The translations under genes were made by a program, and so were the position numbers. This document shows, in pieces, positions 8,291 to 16,152 of a stretch of 64,000 nucleotides of DNA (position 1 is the first letter of the stretch; each line of letters begins with the position of its first letter). The notes under the pieces were generated by a model. The model was given only the letters and a program-made list of their open reading frames with translations. It made no database searches and had not been told where the DNA came from. The DNA is taken from assembly GCA_958353395.1 (NCBI GenBank), contig CATWSG010000001.1:62001-126000 (forward strand), written 5' to 3'. This DNA comes from an uncultured Collinsella sp. (GTDB taxonomy: Bacteria > Actinomycetota > Coriobacteriia > Coriobacteriales > Coriobacteriaceae).

Positions 8291-9811
8291 TTACGCCTGG
8301 CGGTAGTGATCGAAGAAATCGGCGAGGTCTTCGAGGGACTCTTTGAGCACTTCCATGCGCGGCAGGTACACGATGCGGAAGTGATCGGGCTCGGCCCAGT
8401 TAAAGCCGCCGCCGCGCGTGATCAGAATCTTCTTCTCGTGCAGCAGGTCGAGGGCAAACTGCTCGTCATCGGTGATGTTGAACTTCTTAACATCCATCTT
8501 GGGGAAGATATAGAACGCCGCGCGCGGCTTGACCACCGAGATGCCATCGATCTTGTTAAGCGCCTCATACACAAAGTTGCGCTGCTCGTAGACACGGCCG
8601 CCAGGACGGATGTAGTCGTTGACGGACTGATGGCCACCGAGTGCCGTCTGAACGATCGATTGAGCCGGCACGTTGGAGCACAGGCGCATGTTGGAGAGCA
8701 TGTTGACGCCCATGATGAAGTCGCTCATGCAGCGCTGGTTGCCCGAAAGCACCATCCAGCCAATACGGTAGCCCGCGATCATATGCGACTTGGACAGACC
8801 GCTAAAGGTGACACAGGGCAGATCGGGGGCGAGCGAGGCAATCGAGACGTGCTCGTAGCCGTCCATGCACAGGCGGTCGTAGATCTCATCGGCAAAGATC
8901 ATCAGCTGATGCCTGCGTGCAATCTCGACGATGCCCTCGAGCACCTCGCGCGGATAGACGGAACCCGTGGGGTTGTTGGGGTTGATGATGACGAGGGCCT
9001 TGGTCGCGCTCGTGATCTTGGACTCCATATCCTCCAGGTCGGGATACCAATCCGCCTGCTCATCGCACAGATAGTGCACGGGATGACCGCCGGCAAGGGT
9101 TGCACACGCCGTCCAGAGCGGATAGTCGGGGCTGGGGATCAGGATCTCGTCGCCATTGTCGAGCAGCGCGTTCATCGAAAGCTGAATGAGCTCGGACACG
9201 CCGTTGCCCGTGTAGATGTGCTCCATCTGAACGTTGGGCAGGCCCTTGATCTGCGAGTACTGCATAATCGCCTTGCGCGCAGAAAACAGGCCGCGCGAGT
9301 TGGAATAGCCTTCGCAGTCGGGTAGCTGCTGGCGCATATCCTTGATGACCTCATCGGGCGTGCGGAAACCAAAGGGCGCGGGGTTGCCGATGTTGAGCTT
9401 GAGAATACGCTCGCCCTCGTCCTCCATACGGGCGGCCTCGTCGACGACGGGACCGCGCACGTCATACAGGACATTCTCGAGTTTGGTGGATTTAGAAAAA
9501 GTACGCATGGTGGTGCTCCTTGGAATTTGAGCCGTGGGACTAGGTTCGGATTTGGCAACGTTATGGGACGAGGACGTCTCGCCTTGATCGGCGTCACTGG
9601 CGAGCAGCCAGGAAACATCGACCTCCAAAATGCGGGCGAGCAGCTCTGCCACATCGCGCCGCGGAATCGTCTTGCCACTCACATATTGGCTCATCTGACT
9701 CTTGCCGAGTTTTTTGCCGAGCACCTCCGATGCGCGGATTACGTCCGACTGGCGAACGTCGCGATCGGACATGGTCTGTCGCAGACGATCGCTAAACGTC
9801 TCTTGGGCCAC
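8291..9811 (-). CDS. XRE helix-turn-helix / AlaA-type aminotransferase fusion
   Basis: One open frame joins an XRE-type DNA-binding domain (residues 1-75, with LGKSQMSQYVSGKTIPRRD as the helix-turn-helix) to a full PLP-dependent class I aminotransferase (about residues 102-506). The enzyme part begins MRTFSKSTKLENV and holds NPNNPTG, the PLP-lysine segment SGLSKSHMIAGYRIGW and a final Arg region, closest to glutamate-pyruvate transaminase AlaA. The GTG at 9811 has AAGGAGG 5 bases upstream. A second site, AAGGAG, lies 7 bases before the internal ATG at 9508, which would give a 405-residue enzyme, the usual AlaA length. Both products may exist. MocR regulators show the same idea but with a GntR head. 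A half-site array lies in the promoter at 9833-9914. Confidence 0.9.
   Translation of the reverse strand: MAQETFSDRLRQTMSDRDVRQSDVIRASEVLGKKLGKSQMSQYVSGKTIPRRDVAELLARILEVDVSWLLASDADQGETSSSHNVAKSEPSPTAQIPRSTTMRTFSKSTKLENVLYDVRGPVVDEAARMEDEGERILKLNIGNPAPFGFRTPDEVIKDMRQQLPDCEGYSNSRGLFSARKAIMQYSQIKGLPNVQMEHIYTGNGVSELIQLSMNALLDNGDEILIPSPDYPLWTACATLAGGHPVHYLCDEQADWYPDLEDMESKITSATKALVIINPNNPTGSVYPREVLEGIVEIARRHQLMIFADEIYDRLCMDGYEHVSIASLAPDLPCVTFSGLSKSHMIAGYRIGWMVLSGNQRCMSDFIMGVNMLSNMRLCSNVPAQSIVQTALGGHQSVNDYIRPGGRVYEQRNFVYEALNKIDGISVVKPRAAFYIFPKMDVKKFNITDDEQFALDLLHEKKILITRGGGFNWAEPDHFRIVYLPRMEVLKESLEDLADFFDHYRQA
9506..9521 (-). promoter_or_regulatory. Internal ribosome binding site and ATG for aminotransferase-only product
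   Basis: AAGGAG (9516-9521), a 7-base spacer and ATG (9508-9506) sit in frame within the fusion gene, exactly where a stand-alone AlaA enzyme would begin. It could give a second, shorter product of 405 residues. Confidence 0.6.
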
Positions 9812-9832
9812 AGGAACCTCCTTGCTGGCAAA

Positions 9833-9914
9833 GTTCAATTTATAGAACACGAATTGAACCAAGGTTCAATTTAGCAAGCAGTATAGCGCGGCGCATTATC
9901 TGGAAGTTCAATTT
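9833..9914. promoter_or_regulatory. Array of GTTCAATT half-sites, candidate autoregulatory operator
   Basis: GTTCAATTT occurs at 9833, 9864 and 9906 in one orientation, with the inverse AATTGAAC at 9852. The middle pair forms a perfect palindrome, AATTGAACCAAGGTTCAATT (9852-9871). The distances 31 and 42 are close to three and four helix turns, so all sites face one side of the DNA. A minus-strand TATACT (9880-9885) just before the palindrome could be the -10 box, placing the palindrome over the start of transcription. The HTH domain of the gene itself is the obvious candidate binder. Confidence 0.7.
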
Positions 9915-9973
9915 CACAAGAAAATGTACCGAACCCCGAGAATCGTCCCGAGGTGGACAACGGGCACGCGCTT

Positions 9974-10831
9974 TTAGAGATATTCGAGGAAACGAGCCGC
10001 CGCGAGCGAAACGTCGGCGGTGCGGTATATGGCGTTGATCTGCCGATGGAGACGTCCCTCGAGCGGGCGCACGGCGACATCGAACTGGCAGCGGCGCAAG
10101 ATGAGCGCGGGAAGAATGCTCACGCCCAGGCCGTCCTCGACCATGGCCATAATCGCATAGTCATCCCAGGTCGACAGCTTGGAGCGCACCGTCAGCCCCG
10201 CCCGACGGAACAGCGGCGTAATCTCGTCATCGGTGCCGCGTTCCAGCAGAATAAACTGCTCGTTGGTCAAATCGGCAAGGGAAACGACCTCCGCGGTGGC
10301 AAGCGAGGAGCCCGCTGGCACCACGGCCATCAGCTCGTCTTGTACCAACGGCCGCGACGCCATGCCGGCGCCGCGTGGCTCGCGCGGAATAAAGCCCAGG
10401 TCGCAGCGGCCTTCCGCCACCCATTGCTCAATCTCGGAGTAATCGCCCATCAGCAACTCATAATCGACGTCCGGATGATCGACGCGAAACCGCGCGATCA
10501 CCGGCGGCAGTACATGGGTCGCCACACTCGAAAACGTACCGATACAGATCTTGCCACGCATGAGCCCTCGCATCTCGTCCACGCGTCGCTGCAGACGGCC
10601 AAACTCTTCGCATAACGCCTCGACCGCCGGCATGACCTGCCGCCCGTCGGCAGAAAGCACCACGCCCTCGCGGCTGCGGTCAAGCACCTTAAAACCCCAG
10701 TCTGCCTCAAGGTCGCCCACCATGCGGCTCACGCCCGACTGCGAATAGCTCAGCCGCTCTGCAGCACGCGTAAAGCTGCCGGCACGCACCGTCTCGAGCA
10801 GCACTTGCATCTTTTGGATATTGGTCTCCAC
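9974..10831 (-). CDS. LysR-family regulator (divergent from EamA transporter)
   Basis: The product of about 285 residues has the LysR winged helix at residues 5-65 (SFTRAAERLSYSQSGVSRMV) and an effector domain with DDYAIMAMVEDGLGVSIL near residue 225. The GTG at 10831 is chosen because GGTGGAG lies 7 bases upstream; an ATG 21 bases further up is possible. It is read away from a DMT/EamA transporter gene at 10950, the classic layout of a regulator controlling its neighbour. A homologous pair with the same layout occurs at 46406-48333, and the two regulators share the DDYxIMAMVExGLGVSxL segment. The effector is unknown, but an exported metabolite is likely. Confidence 0.88.
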   Translation of the reverse strand: METNIQKMQVLLETVRAGSFTRAAERLSYSQSGVSRMVGDLEADWGFKVLDRSREGVVLSADGRQVMPAVEALCEEFGRLQRRVDEMRGLMRGKICIGTFSSVATHVLPPVIARFRVDHPDVDYELLMGDYSEIEQWVAEGRCDLGFIPREPRGAGMASRPLVQDELMAVVPAGSSLATAEVVSLADLTNEQFILLERGTDDEITPLFRRAGLTVRSKLSTWDDYAIMAMVEDGLGVSILPALILRRCQFDVAVRPLEGRLHRQINAIYRTADVSLAAARFLEYL

Positions 10832-10949
10832 GGCACGTCTCCACCTTTGCATGAGTTTTTGTCATGTTTGCCATGCATTATATTCGCTTTTCTTCTAAAG
10901 CCAGTTCACCCATAGTGAACATGCTCGGATATAGAGGGGATGTCAGCGC

Positions 10950-11861
10950 ATGAACAACGGACTGTTTACGTACTTAGCAGCATTGCTATTGTTTGGCTCC
11001 AACGGCATCATCGCCGCTGCCATCGCGCTGCCGAGCTCCGATATCGTGCTCCTGCGCACGTTTTTGGGCGCACTCTCGCTTGTCACCATCCTCGCCATCA
11101 CCCAACGCCATAAGTTGCAGGCGCCATCTCGCCCCCGCGAAGCCGCAGCCCTCCTCCTCTCGGGAGCCGCGCTGGGCGCCAGCTGGATTTTTCTGTTCCG
11201 CGCCTACCAGACGATCGGCGTCGGCGTATCCTCGCTGCTGTACTACTGCGGCCCCATCATCGTTATGGCCCTCTCCCCGCTCATTTTTGGCGAGAAGCTG
11301 ACCGGCGGTAAAATTACCGGCTTCATAGCCGTCGCCTGCGGCGCCTTCCTCATCGCGGCCCAAGGTCTGGGCGGCAATATGCCCATCGCGGGCATCGTGT
11401 GCGGCATCGCCTCGGCCTTCTGCTACGCGTTGATGGTCATTGCCAGCAAGGGAGCGCCACATATCGAAGGTCTCGAGAACTCCACGCTCCAGGTGAGTGC
11501 CGCCTTTGTAACCGCGTTGATCCCTACGCTCTTCACGCAAGGTGCCCCCTCGTTCCTCTCCCCCAGCATTGCCGCCGGCATCGATTGGCGCGCCGTTGCC
11601 ATGCTCGGCATTGTCAACACCGGACTCGGTTGCCTGCTCTACTTTAGCGCCGTCGCCAAACTGCCCGTGCAGACCGTCGCCGTCGTCGGCTACCTTGAGC
11701 CGCTTTCGGCCGTCGTGTTCTCGGCCGTCCTTTTGGGCGAAACCATAACACCGGTCCGCCTGATGGGCGCCGCGTTTATCATCGGCGGCGCGATTTTTTG
11801 CGAACTCGCCGGCAAACGCGCAAACACCAAGGCTGGCATCGCCCAGACAGCACGTGCTTAA
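10950..11861 (+). CDS. EamA/DMT-family transporter
   Basis: The 303-residue protein shows ten hydrophobic segments in two EamA repeats (about residues 5-135 and 148-290), with the repeat-end motifs LSPLIFGEKLTGGK and EPLSAVVFSAVLLGETIT. This is the layout of drug/metabolite exporters in the inner membrane. Members export amino acids, purines or other metabolites; the substrate is not predictable. The start has AGAGGGGA upstream. It is divergent from a LysR regulator that probably controls it. The C-terminal tail after helix 10 is short and polar. Confidence 0.9.
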   Translation: MNNGLFTYLAALLLFGSNGIIAAAIALPSSDIVLLRTFLGALSLVTILAITQRHKLQAPSRPREAAALLLSGAALGASWIFLFRAYQTIGVGVSSLLYYCGPIIVMALSPLIFGEKLTGGKITGFIAVACGAFLIAAQGLGGNMPIAGIVCGIASAFCYALMVIASKGAPHIEGLENSTLQVSAAFVTALIPTLFTQGAPSFLSPSIAAGIDWRAVAMLGIVNTGLGCLLYFSAVAKLPVQTVAVVGYLEPLSAVVFSAVLLGETITPVRLMGAAFIIGGAIFCELAGKRANTKAGIAQTARA

Positions 11862-11895
11862 TAGCCCCTGCTCTGAAATACTACCTGCGTACATG

Positions 11896-11919
11896 AATAA
11901 TCCCCAGATGGGGATTATT
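11896..11919. terminator. Hairpin after the EamA gene
   Basis: AATAATCCCC and its exact complement flank a 4-base AGAT spacer, 34 bases past the EamA stop. There is no clean T-run after it, so it may be a weak terminator or a protein-binding palindrome upstream of the potassium transporter. Confidence 0.5.
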
Positions 11920-12018
11920 GTCTAAAACACCCCGATGTGCCAAACTGCTCTTATATGTATAAAGATGGCATAAAGGTCTACTGCTCTTTGCAGAGGCTAG
12001 ATGTCCAAGGGAGTCCAC

Positions 12019-14250
12019 GTGGCACAGAACAAGCTGGAGGCAAGCCTCCAAGACCAGCGTAGTCAAGGCGGGCATGGAGCCATTCCCCTCTCCGCTGGCA
12101 TGCTGCTCGTAACGCTCGGCGTCGTCTACGGTGACATCGGCACGAGCCCCATGTACACCATGAAATCAATCGTCGCCAACAACGGCGGCATCGGCACCGT
12201 CAGCGAAGATATGATCCTTGGCGCGCTTTCACTCGTCATCTGGACCATGACGCTCGTGACCACGGTCAAGTACGTGGTAATCGCCATGAAGGCCGATAAC
12301 CACAACGAAGGCGGCATCTTCGCCCTGTTCAGTCTCGTGCGCAAGGTGGCACCGTGGCTGATTCTGCCCGCCATGATCGGCGGCGCGGCGCTGCTCGCCG
12401 ACGGCATCCTCACCCCCGCGGTCACGGTCACCACAGCCATCGAGGGTCTGCGCACCATCGAGTGGGGCCACGCGCTATTGGGTGACGGGCAAACCAACGT
12501 CATCATTATTACCATCATCATTATCTGCGGCCTATTTGCCATGCAGCGCGCCGGCACCTCGTCAATCGGCAAGCTGTTCGGCCCGCTTATGACGCTATGG
12601 TTCCTGTTCCTGGCGGGCGCCGGCCTGTTCAACATGCTCGGCAACCTGTCCATCCTACGCGCGCTCAACCCCATCCGCGGCATCATGTTCCTGTTCTCGC
12701 CCATCAACCACTCGGGCATCATGGTGCTCGGCTTCGTCTTCCTGTCGACGACCGGCGCCGAGGCGCTCTATTCGGACATGGGTCACGTGGGCAAGGCTAA
12801 CATTTACGCATCCTGGCCGTTCGTAAAGGCGGCCCTCATCCTTAACTATCTGGGTCAGGGCGCTTGGCTGCTCGCCAACAACTCCAATCCCCAGATGCTC
12901 GCGATGGATATCGTCAACCCGTTCTATATGATGCTTCCCGAGCCCCTGCGCCCCTTTGCCATCGTGCTTTCGGCCGTAGCGGCCATCATCGCCTCGCAGG
13001 CGCTCATTACCGGCTCGTTCTCGCTGGTATCCGAGGCCACGCGTCTCAACCTTATGCCGCATCTGCGCATCCACTACCCCAGCGACACCAAGGGCCAGCT
13101 CTATATTCCGCTTGTCAACAACATCATGTGGGTCGGCTGCATCTTCATCGTGCTGTTGTTCCAAAACTCCGAGCGCATGGAGAGCGCCTATGGCCTCGCC
13201 ATTACCGTGACCATGCTCATGACCACGACGCTTTTGACGAGCTACATCGCCGGCATCCTCAAGCACAAGCTGGGTGCCTGCGTCTTCGCCCTGCTCTTTG
13301 GTGCCATTGAGCTGTGCTTCTTCGCCTCGTGCCTCACCATGTTCTTTGACGGCGGCTACGTCATGATCTTCCTGGCCGCACTGCTGTTCGGCCTTATGTA
13401 TGTGTGGCGTCGCGGTACCGCCATCGAGCGCACGCAGACGATTCTGCTGCCCGTCTCCAAGTACATTGACCAGCTCAACCGCCTGCGCAACGACGAGACC
13501 TACCCCGTACTCGCCGACAATCTGGTGTTCCTCACCAACAGCCCCGATCCGCTCACACTCGACCGCGACGTGCTCTATTCCATCCTGGACAAACATCCCA
13601 AGCGCGCTAAGGCATATTGGTTCATCAACGTACACGTTACCGACGAGCCCTATACGCACGAGTATTCCGTTGAGACCTTTGGCACAGACTTCCTGTTCCG
13701 CGTGCGCTTGGACCTGGGCTTTAAGGTCAATCAGCGCATCAACGCCTACCTGCGCCAGATCGTTGGCGACCTGATGGCATCGGGTGAGTTGCCACCGCAG
13801 CATCACACCTACTCCATCTACGAGACACGCGGCAACGTGGGCGACTTCCGTTTTTGCATGCTGCGCAAGATGCTTGCCCCCGAAACGGACATCAACCGCA
13901 ACGACCATCGCGTCATGGCCATCAAGTACGCCGTCCGCCGCGCCTGCGGAAGCCCGGCACGTTGGTATGGCCTCGAGAACTCGGCCATCATCATCGAGTA
14001 CGTGCCGCTGTTTGCCCGCATGCGCCCGGCCGTTAAGCTCGTGCGCACCCAGGTGCCGCTCGAGGTTCAGATCGAAGAGGCCGAGGAAATGGAAGTCGAC
14101 ATCTTCTCGGACGACCTGGTCAACGGCAACGAGGCCGGCAAGAGCATGAACGTCGATCCCACCGAGCTGCTCGAGAGCGTCGCCGATACACCCGAGCAAC
14201 AGCAACTCGACGGACTCGAGAGCACCCAGCTCAACGACGCCAACTTCTAG
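12019..14250 (+). CDS. kup: KUP-family potassium uptake protein
   Basis: This protein of about 743 residues opens its membrane part with VVYGDIGTSPMYTMKS, the hallmark of the KUP/HAK potassium:proton symporters, followed by about twelve membrane segments (to about residue 460) and a long cytoplasmic C-terminal domain. Motifs such as DGILTPAVTV and the acidic tail fit the family, whose usual length is 620-700, so this one is slightly long. The GTG at 12019 has AAGGGAG 5 bases upstream; an in-frame ATG at 12001 with a weaker AGAGG is the alternative. It is a single-gene unit with a strong terminator at 14271. No c-di-AMP riboswitch, which sometimes precedes such genes, could be recognised in the 140-base leader. 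Confidence 0.95.
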   Translation: MAQNKLEASLQDQRSQGGHGAIPLSAGMLLVTLGVVYGDIGTSPMYTMKSIVANNGGIGTVSEDMILGALSLVIWTMTLVTTVKYVVIAMKADNHNEGGIFALFSLVRKVAPWLILPAMIGGAALLADGILTPAVTVTTAIEGLRTIEWGHALLGDGQTNVIIITIIIICGLFAMQRAGTSSIGKLFGPLMTLWFLFLAGAGLFNMLGNLSILRALNPIRGIMFLFSPINHSGIMVLGFVFLSTTGAEALYSDMGHVGKANIYASWPFVKAALILNYLGQGAWLLANNSNPQMLAMDIVNPFYMMLPEPLRPFAIVLSAVAAIIASQALITGSFSLVSEATRLNLMPHLRIHYPSDTKGQLYIPLVNNIMWVGCIFIVLLFQNSERMESAYGLAITVTMLMTTTLLTSYIAGILKHKLGACVFALLFGAIELCFFASCLTMFFDGGYVMIFLAALLFGLMYVWRRGTAIERTQTILLPVSKYIDQLNRLRNDETYPVLADNLVFLTNSPDPLTLDRDVLYSILDKHPKRAKAYWFINVHVTDEPYTHEYSVETFGTDFLFRVRLDLGFKVNQRINAYLRQIVGDLMASGELPPQHHTYSIYETRGNVGDFRFCMLRKMLAPETDINRNDHRVMAIKYAVRRACGSPARWYGLENSAIIIEYVPLFARMRPAVKLVRTQVPLEVQIEEAEEMEVDIFSDDLVNGNEAGKSMNVDPTELLESVADTPEQQQLDGLESTQLNDANF

Positions 14251-14270
14251 CGACGTCACAAATCAACGAC

Positions 14271-14309
14271 AGCGGCCCTGCACCTCACGAGAGACGCAGG
14301 GCCGCTTTG
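14271..14309 (+). terminator. Terminator of kup
   Basis: AGCGGCCCTGC and its complement flank a 14-base loop and are followed by TTT. It starts 20 bases after the kup stop and faces the end of the bile-salt-hydrolase-family gene, so it may serve both. Confidence 0.8.
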
Positions 14310-14329
14310 CATTGCAGCAAAGCTAACGG

Positions 14330-15295
14330 CTACGAACGACGCGGCTCGGGAACCACAAGCCTATCGGGGCTTGCGCCCTCGGCATCCATCAGGCTCACGT
14401 AGCGAATCGACGGATCCCCATACATCGCGTAGTAATAATTGCCCGTGCGCGCGCTAAAGCATCCGGTGTAGATAGTCTTCTCGAACTTGCCATCGCCCAT
14501 CCTGGACGCTCCCTCGATCATCACCACGCCCTCGAGCGAGCGGAACATGCGAACGACGTTTTCGGTCTCGCTCTCCTTTTGCGGATAATTGGCATTGAGG
14601 TACGCCGCCTTTACAAAACGGCTCGGCGAATAGCAGTCACCCGGAATACCGCGCATGCCGGCACCCGCGCCATAGGGCTTGAGCTCGGCGCCACGCCATG
14701 TCGCCGTCTGAGGAAAATCGCTTGTGGCGGTGATATAGGTGCGGAGGTTTTCCATGTGCCACGGGAAGGTCGGCTGGTTGGCAAGGGTGTCGACCGGATC
14801 GTCGTATACATGCAGGCCGTCAGCCATCATCTCGACCACGATGCTGCGCTGGCTGTCGCCGATAATCCAATGGAGCAGCGACACGCCCAGCCCCTCTCCT
14901 GCAGATTTGGCAACAATCACCGTGTCGCGCAGCGCGGCCTCGACCTCATCGACCGTCGAGAACGTCGCTGCCACCCACAGGGGAAACTCATAGGCCGCGA
15001 TATTGGTCTTTCCATCAACCGGCCCCTCGGCATACTCGGCATAACCCGGAAAATTGAGGCCCGCTACGGCGAGGCCCGCATCGTTGCCGCAATCGAAGAA
15101 CATAGGGTAGTTCTTGTAATCGATGCACATACCGATCACCGCGTGTGCCGCTGTCGCGTCGTCGATAAACGAATACGGAATGTGGAACCCGCGCGGCATC
15201 ACGCGAACCTGTTGGCCGTAGTCAAAGCTCCAGTCGAGGTTGCGGCCTAGATACATGTGGCCAGAATTATCGGTAAATCGAATACTCGTGCACAT
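14330..15295 (-). CDS. Choloylglycine hydrolase family (bile salt hydrolase / penicillin V acylase)
   Basis: The 321-residue Ntn-hydrolase begins MCTSIRF, so removal of Met exposes the catalytic Cys2. The expected active-site residues are in place: Arg18 and Asp21 in GRNLDW, Asn81 in GLNFPGY, and Asn in the NQPTFPW loop. Such enzymes cleave the amide of glycine- or taurine-conjugated bile acids, or penicillin V, in the cytoplasm of gut bacteria. The family length is 315-340. The start is fixed by AGGAGG 5 bases before ATG 15295 and by the need for Cys2; an upstream in-frame ATG would bury the nucleophile. Bile salt versus penicillin activity cannot be settled by eye, but a gut setting favours bile salts. 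Confidence 0.9.
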   Translation of the reverse strand: MCTSIRFTDNSGHMYLGRNLDWSFDYGQQVRVMPRGFHIPYSFIDDATAAHAVIGMCIDYKNYPMFFDCGNDAGLAVAGLNFPGYAEYAEGPVDGKTNIAAYEFPLWVAATFSTVDEVEAALRDTVIVAKSAGEGLGVSLLHWIIGDSQRSIVVEMMADGLHVYDDPVDTLANQPTFPWHMENLRTYITATSDFPQTATWRGAELKPYGAGAGMRGIPGDCYSPSRFVKAAYLNANYPQKESETENVVRMFRSLEGVVMIEGASRMGDGKFEKTIYTGCFSARTGNYYYAMYGDPSIRYVSLMDAEGASPDRLVVPEPRRS

Positions 15296-15436
15296 AGCGC
15301 CTCCTAGCTTTACGTTCTTGCTAATTTCATTGTCTCCAAACAAAAAGGCGCTAAACACAAAAGCCCGGACATGACAACAATGTCACGCCCGGACTATTCA
15401 AGCAGGATAAACTCAACCAAGTTAACCCCGCAGGTC

Positions 15437-15545
15437 GTCTAAGGGGTCAAAGTGCCGCAGATTGCCACGAAAGAGGAGCGAAGCGTACTTAAGGTACGCG
15501 AGCGACGATTGAGCGGCAAGGTGCGGTGCTTTGGTCCCCTTAGAC
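15437..15545. repeat. 109-nt compound inverted repeat / structured element
   Basis: The outer arms GTCTAAGGGG (15437) and CCCCTTAGAC (15536) match over 10 bases. Further nested matches follow inward: CAAAG/CTTTG, CCGCA/TGCGG and TTGCC/GGCAA. A separate inner hairpin GCGTAC-TTAAG-GTACGC lies at 15483-15499. The right arm contains the stop codon of the deformylase-like gene at 15540. It could be a REP/MITE-type repeat, a 3'-UTR structure or a small RNA. No second copy is seen in this window. Confidence 0.7.
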
Positions 15546-15959
15546 CAACTTTCCAAGACAGTGATCGATCATATGCTGGACCATCTGCGCCTCGAAGCCG
15601 ACGAAGTCCTGCTTGCGCTCGCGCATCTTGCCGTCGACGATCACGTCATAAGCGACCTTGCACTTGATATAGCGCGTGGACTTGGTGATCTCCTCGTGCG
15701 TCAGGCAGCTCTCCTCCATCTTGCTGGCGCCCAGGCCAAACACCAGACGGGGGTTGTAAAGCACGTGGGGCTCACCGGCGTCGTCCAGATAGACGCAGGC
15801 CTTCTTGGTGACGCCGATCTGGTTGGCAGCAAGGCAGCCGGCATCATCGAGTGACTTGATGGTATCGATCAGGTCCTGAGCAACCGACTCGTCCTCGACG
15901 GTCGCAACCTCGCAACGCTGAGACAAAATAGCCTCGTCGTGGCAGAGCTCTTTAATCAT
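15540..15959 (-). CDS. Degenerate peptide-deformylase-like protein
   Basis: The 139-residue product starts MIKELCHDEAILSQ like short deformylases and aligns with the whole family. Motif 1 is intact (CLAANQIG), but motif 2 is EESCLT instead of EGCLS and motif 3 is HMIDH instead of HExDH. The Cys and both His metal ligands remain, while the catalytic Glu is replaced by Met. It may bind metal without deformylating, or have a new activity. The ATG at 15959 follows GGAGG by 5 bases. It is the converse of the copy at 1489-1899, where motif 3 is intact and motif 1 is altered. Its stop codon lies inside the arm of a 109-nt hairpin element. Confidence 0.8.
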   Translation of the reverse strand: MIKELCHDEAILSQRCEVATVEDESVAQDLIDTIKSLDDAGCLAANQIGVTKKACVYLDDAGEPHVLYNPRLVFGLGASKMEESCLTHEEITKSTRYIKCKVAYDVIVDGKMRERKQDFVGFEAQMVQHMIDHCLGKLV

Positions 15960-16152
15960 ACGTTCCTCCATAGGGGTCGTTGTAACCGCTTAAGTATACG
16001 GTACCCACACATTTTCATGCGAAAAATACCGTCCGTCTGCTACAAAGCGCCGAACATCAACATGCGAGGAACAACAGCGTCGTAAAGGGGCTATAGTGGG
16101 TGAGTTCGTGTCAATCGGCCTAAACTCGGGGCCGAACAAGGAAAGGGTATGC

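Noticed and set aside
11930..12018. Possible c-di-AMP riboswitch before kup
   Set aside because: The ydaO core motifs could not be matched in the short leader.
12655..14259. Long antisense open frame opposite kup (534 codons)
   Set aside because: It mirrors the high-GC coding frame of kup, has no family signature and no ribosome site. The kup product has clear motifs.
16096..16152. Earlier start for the purine permease
   Set aside because: The extra 19 residues do not fit the family; GGAAAGGG before ATG 16153 is better.
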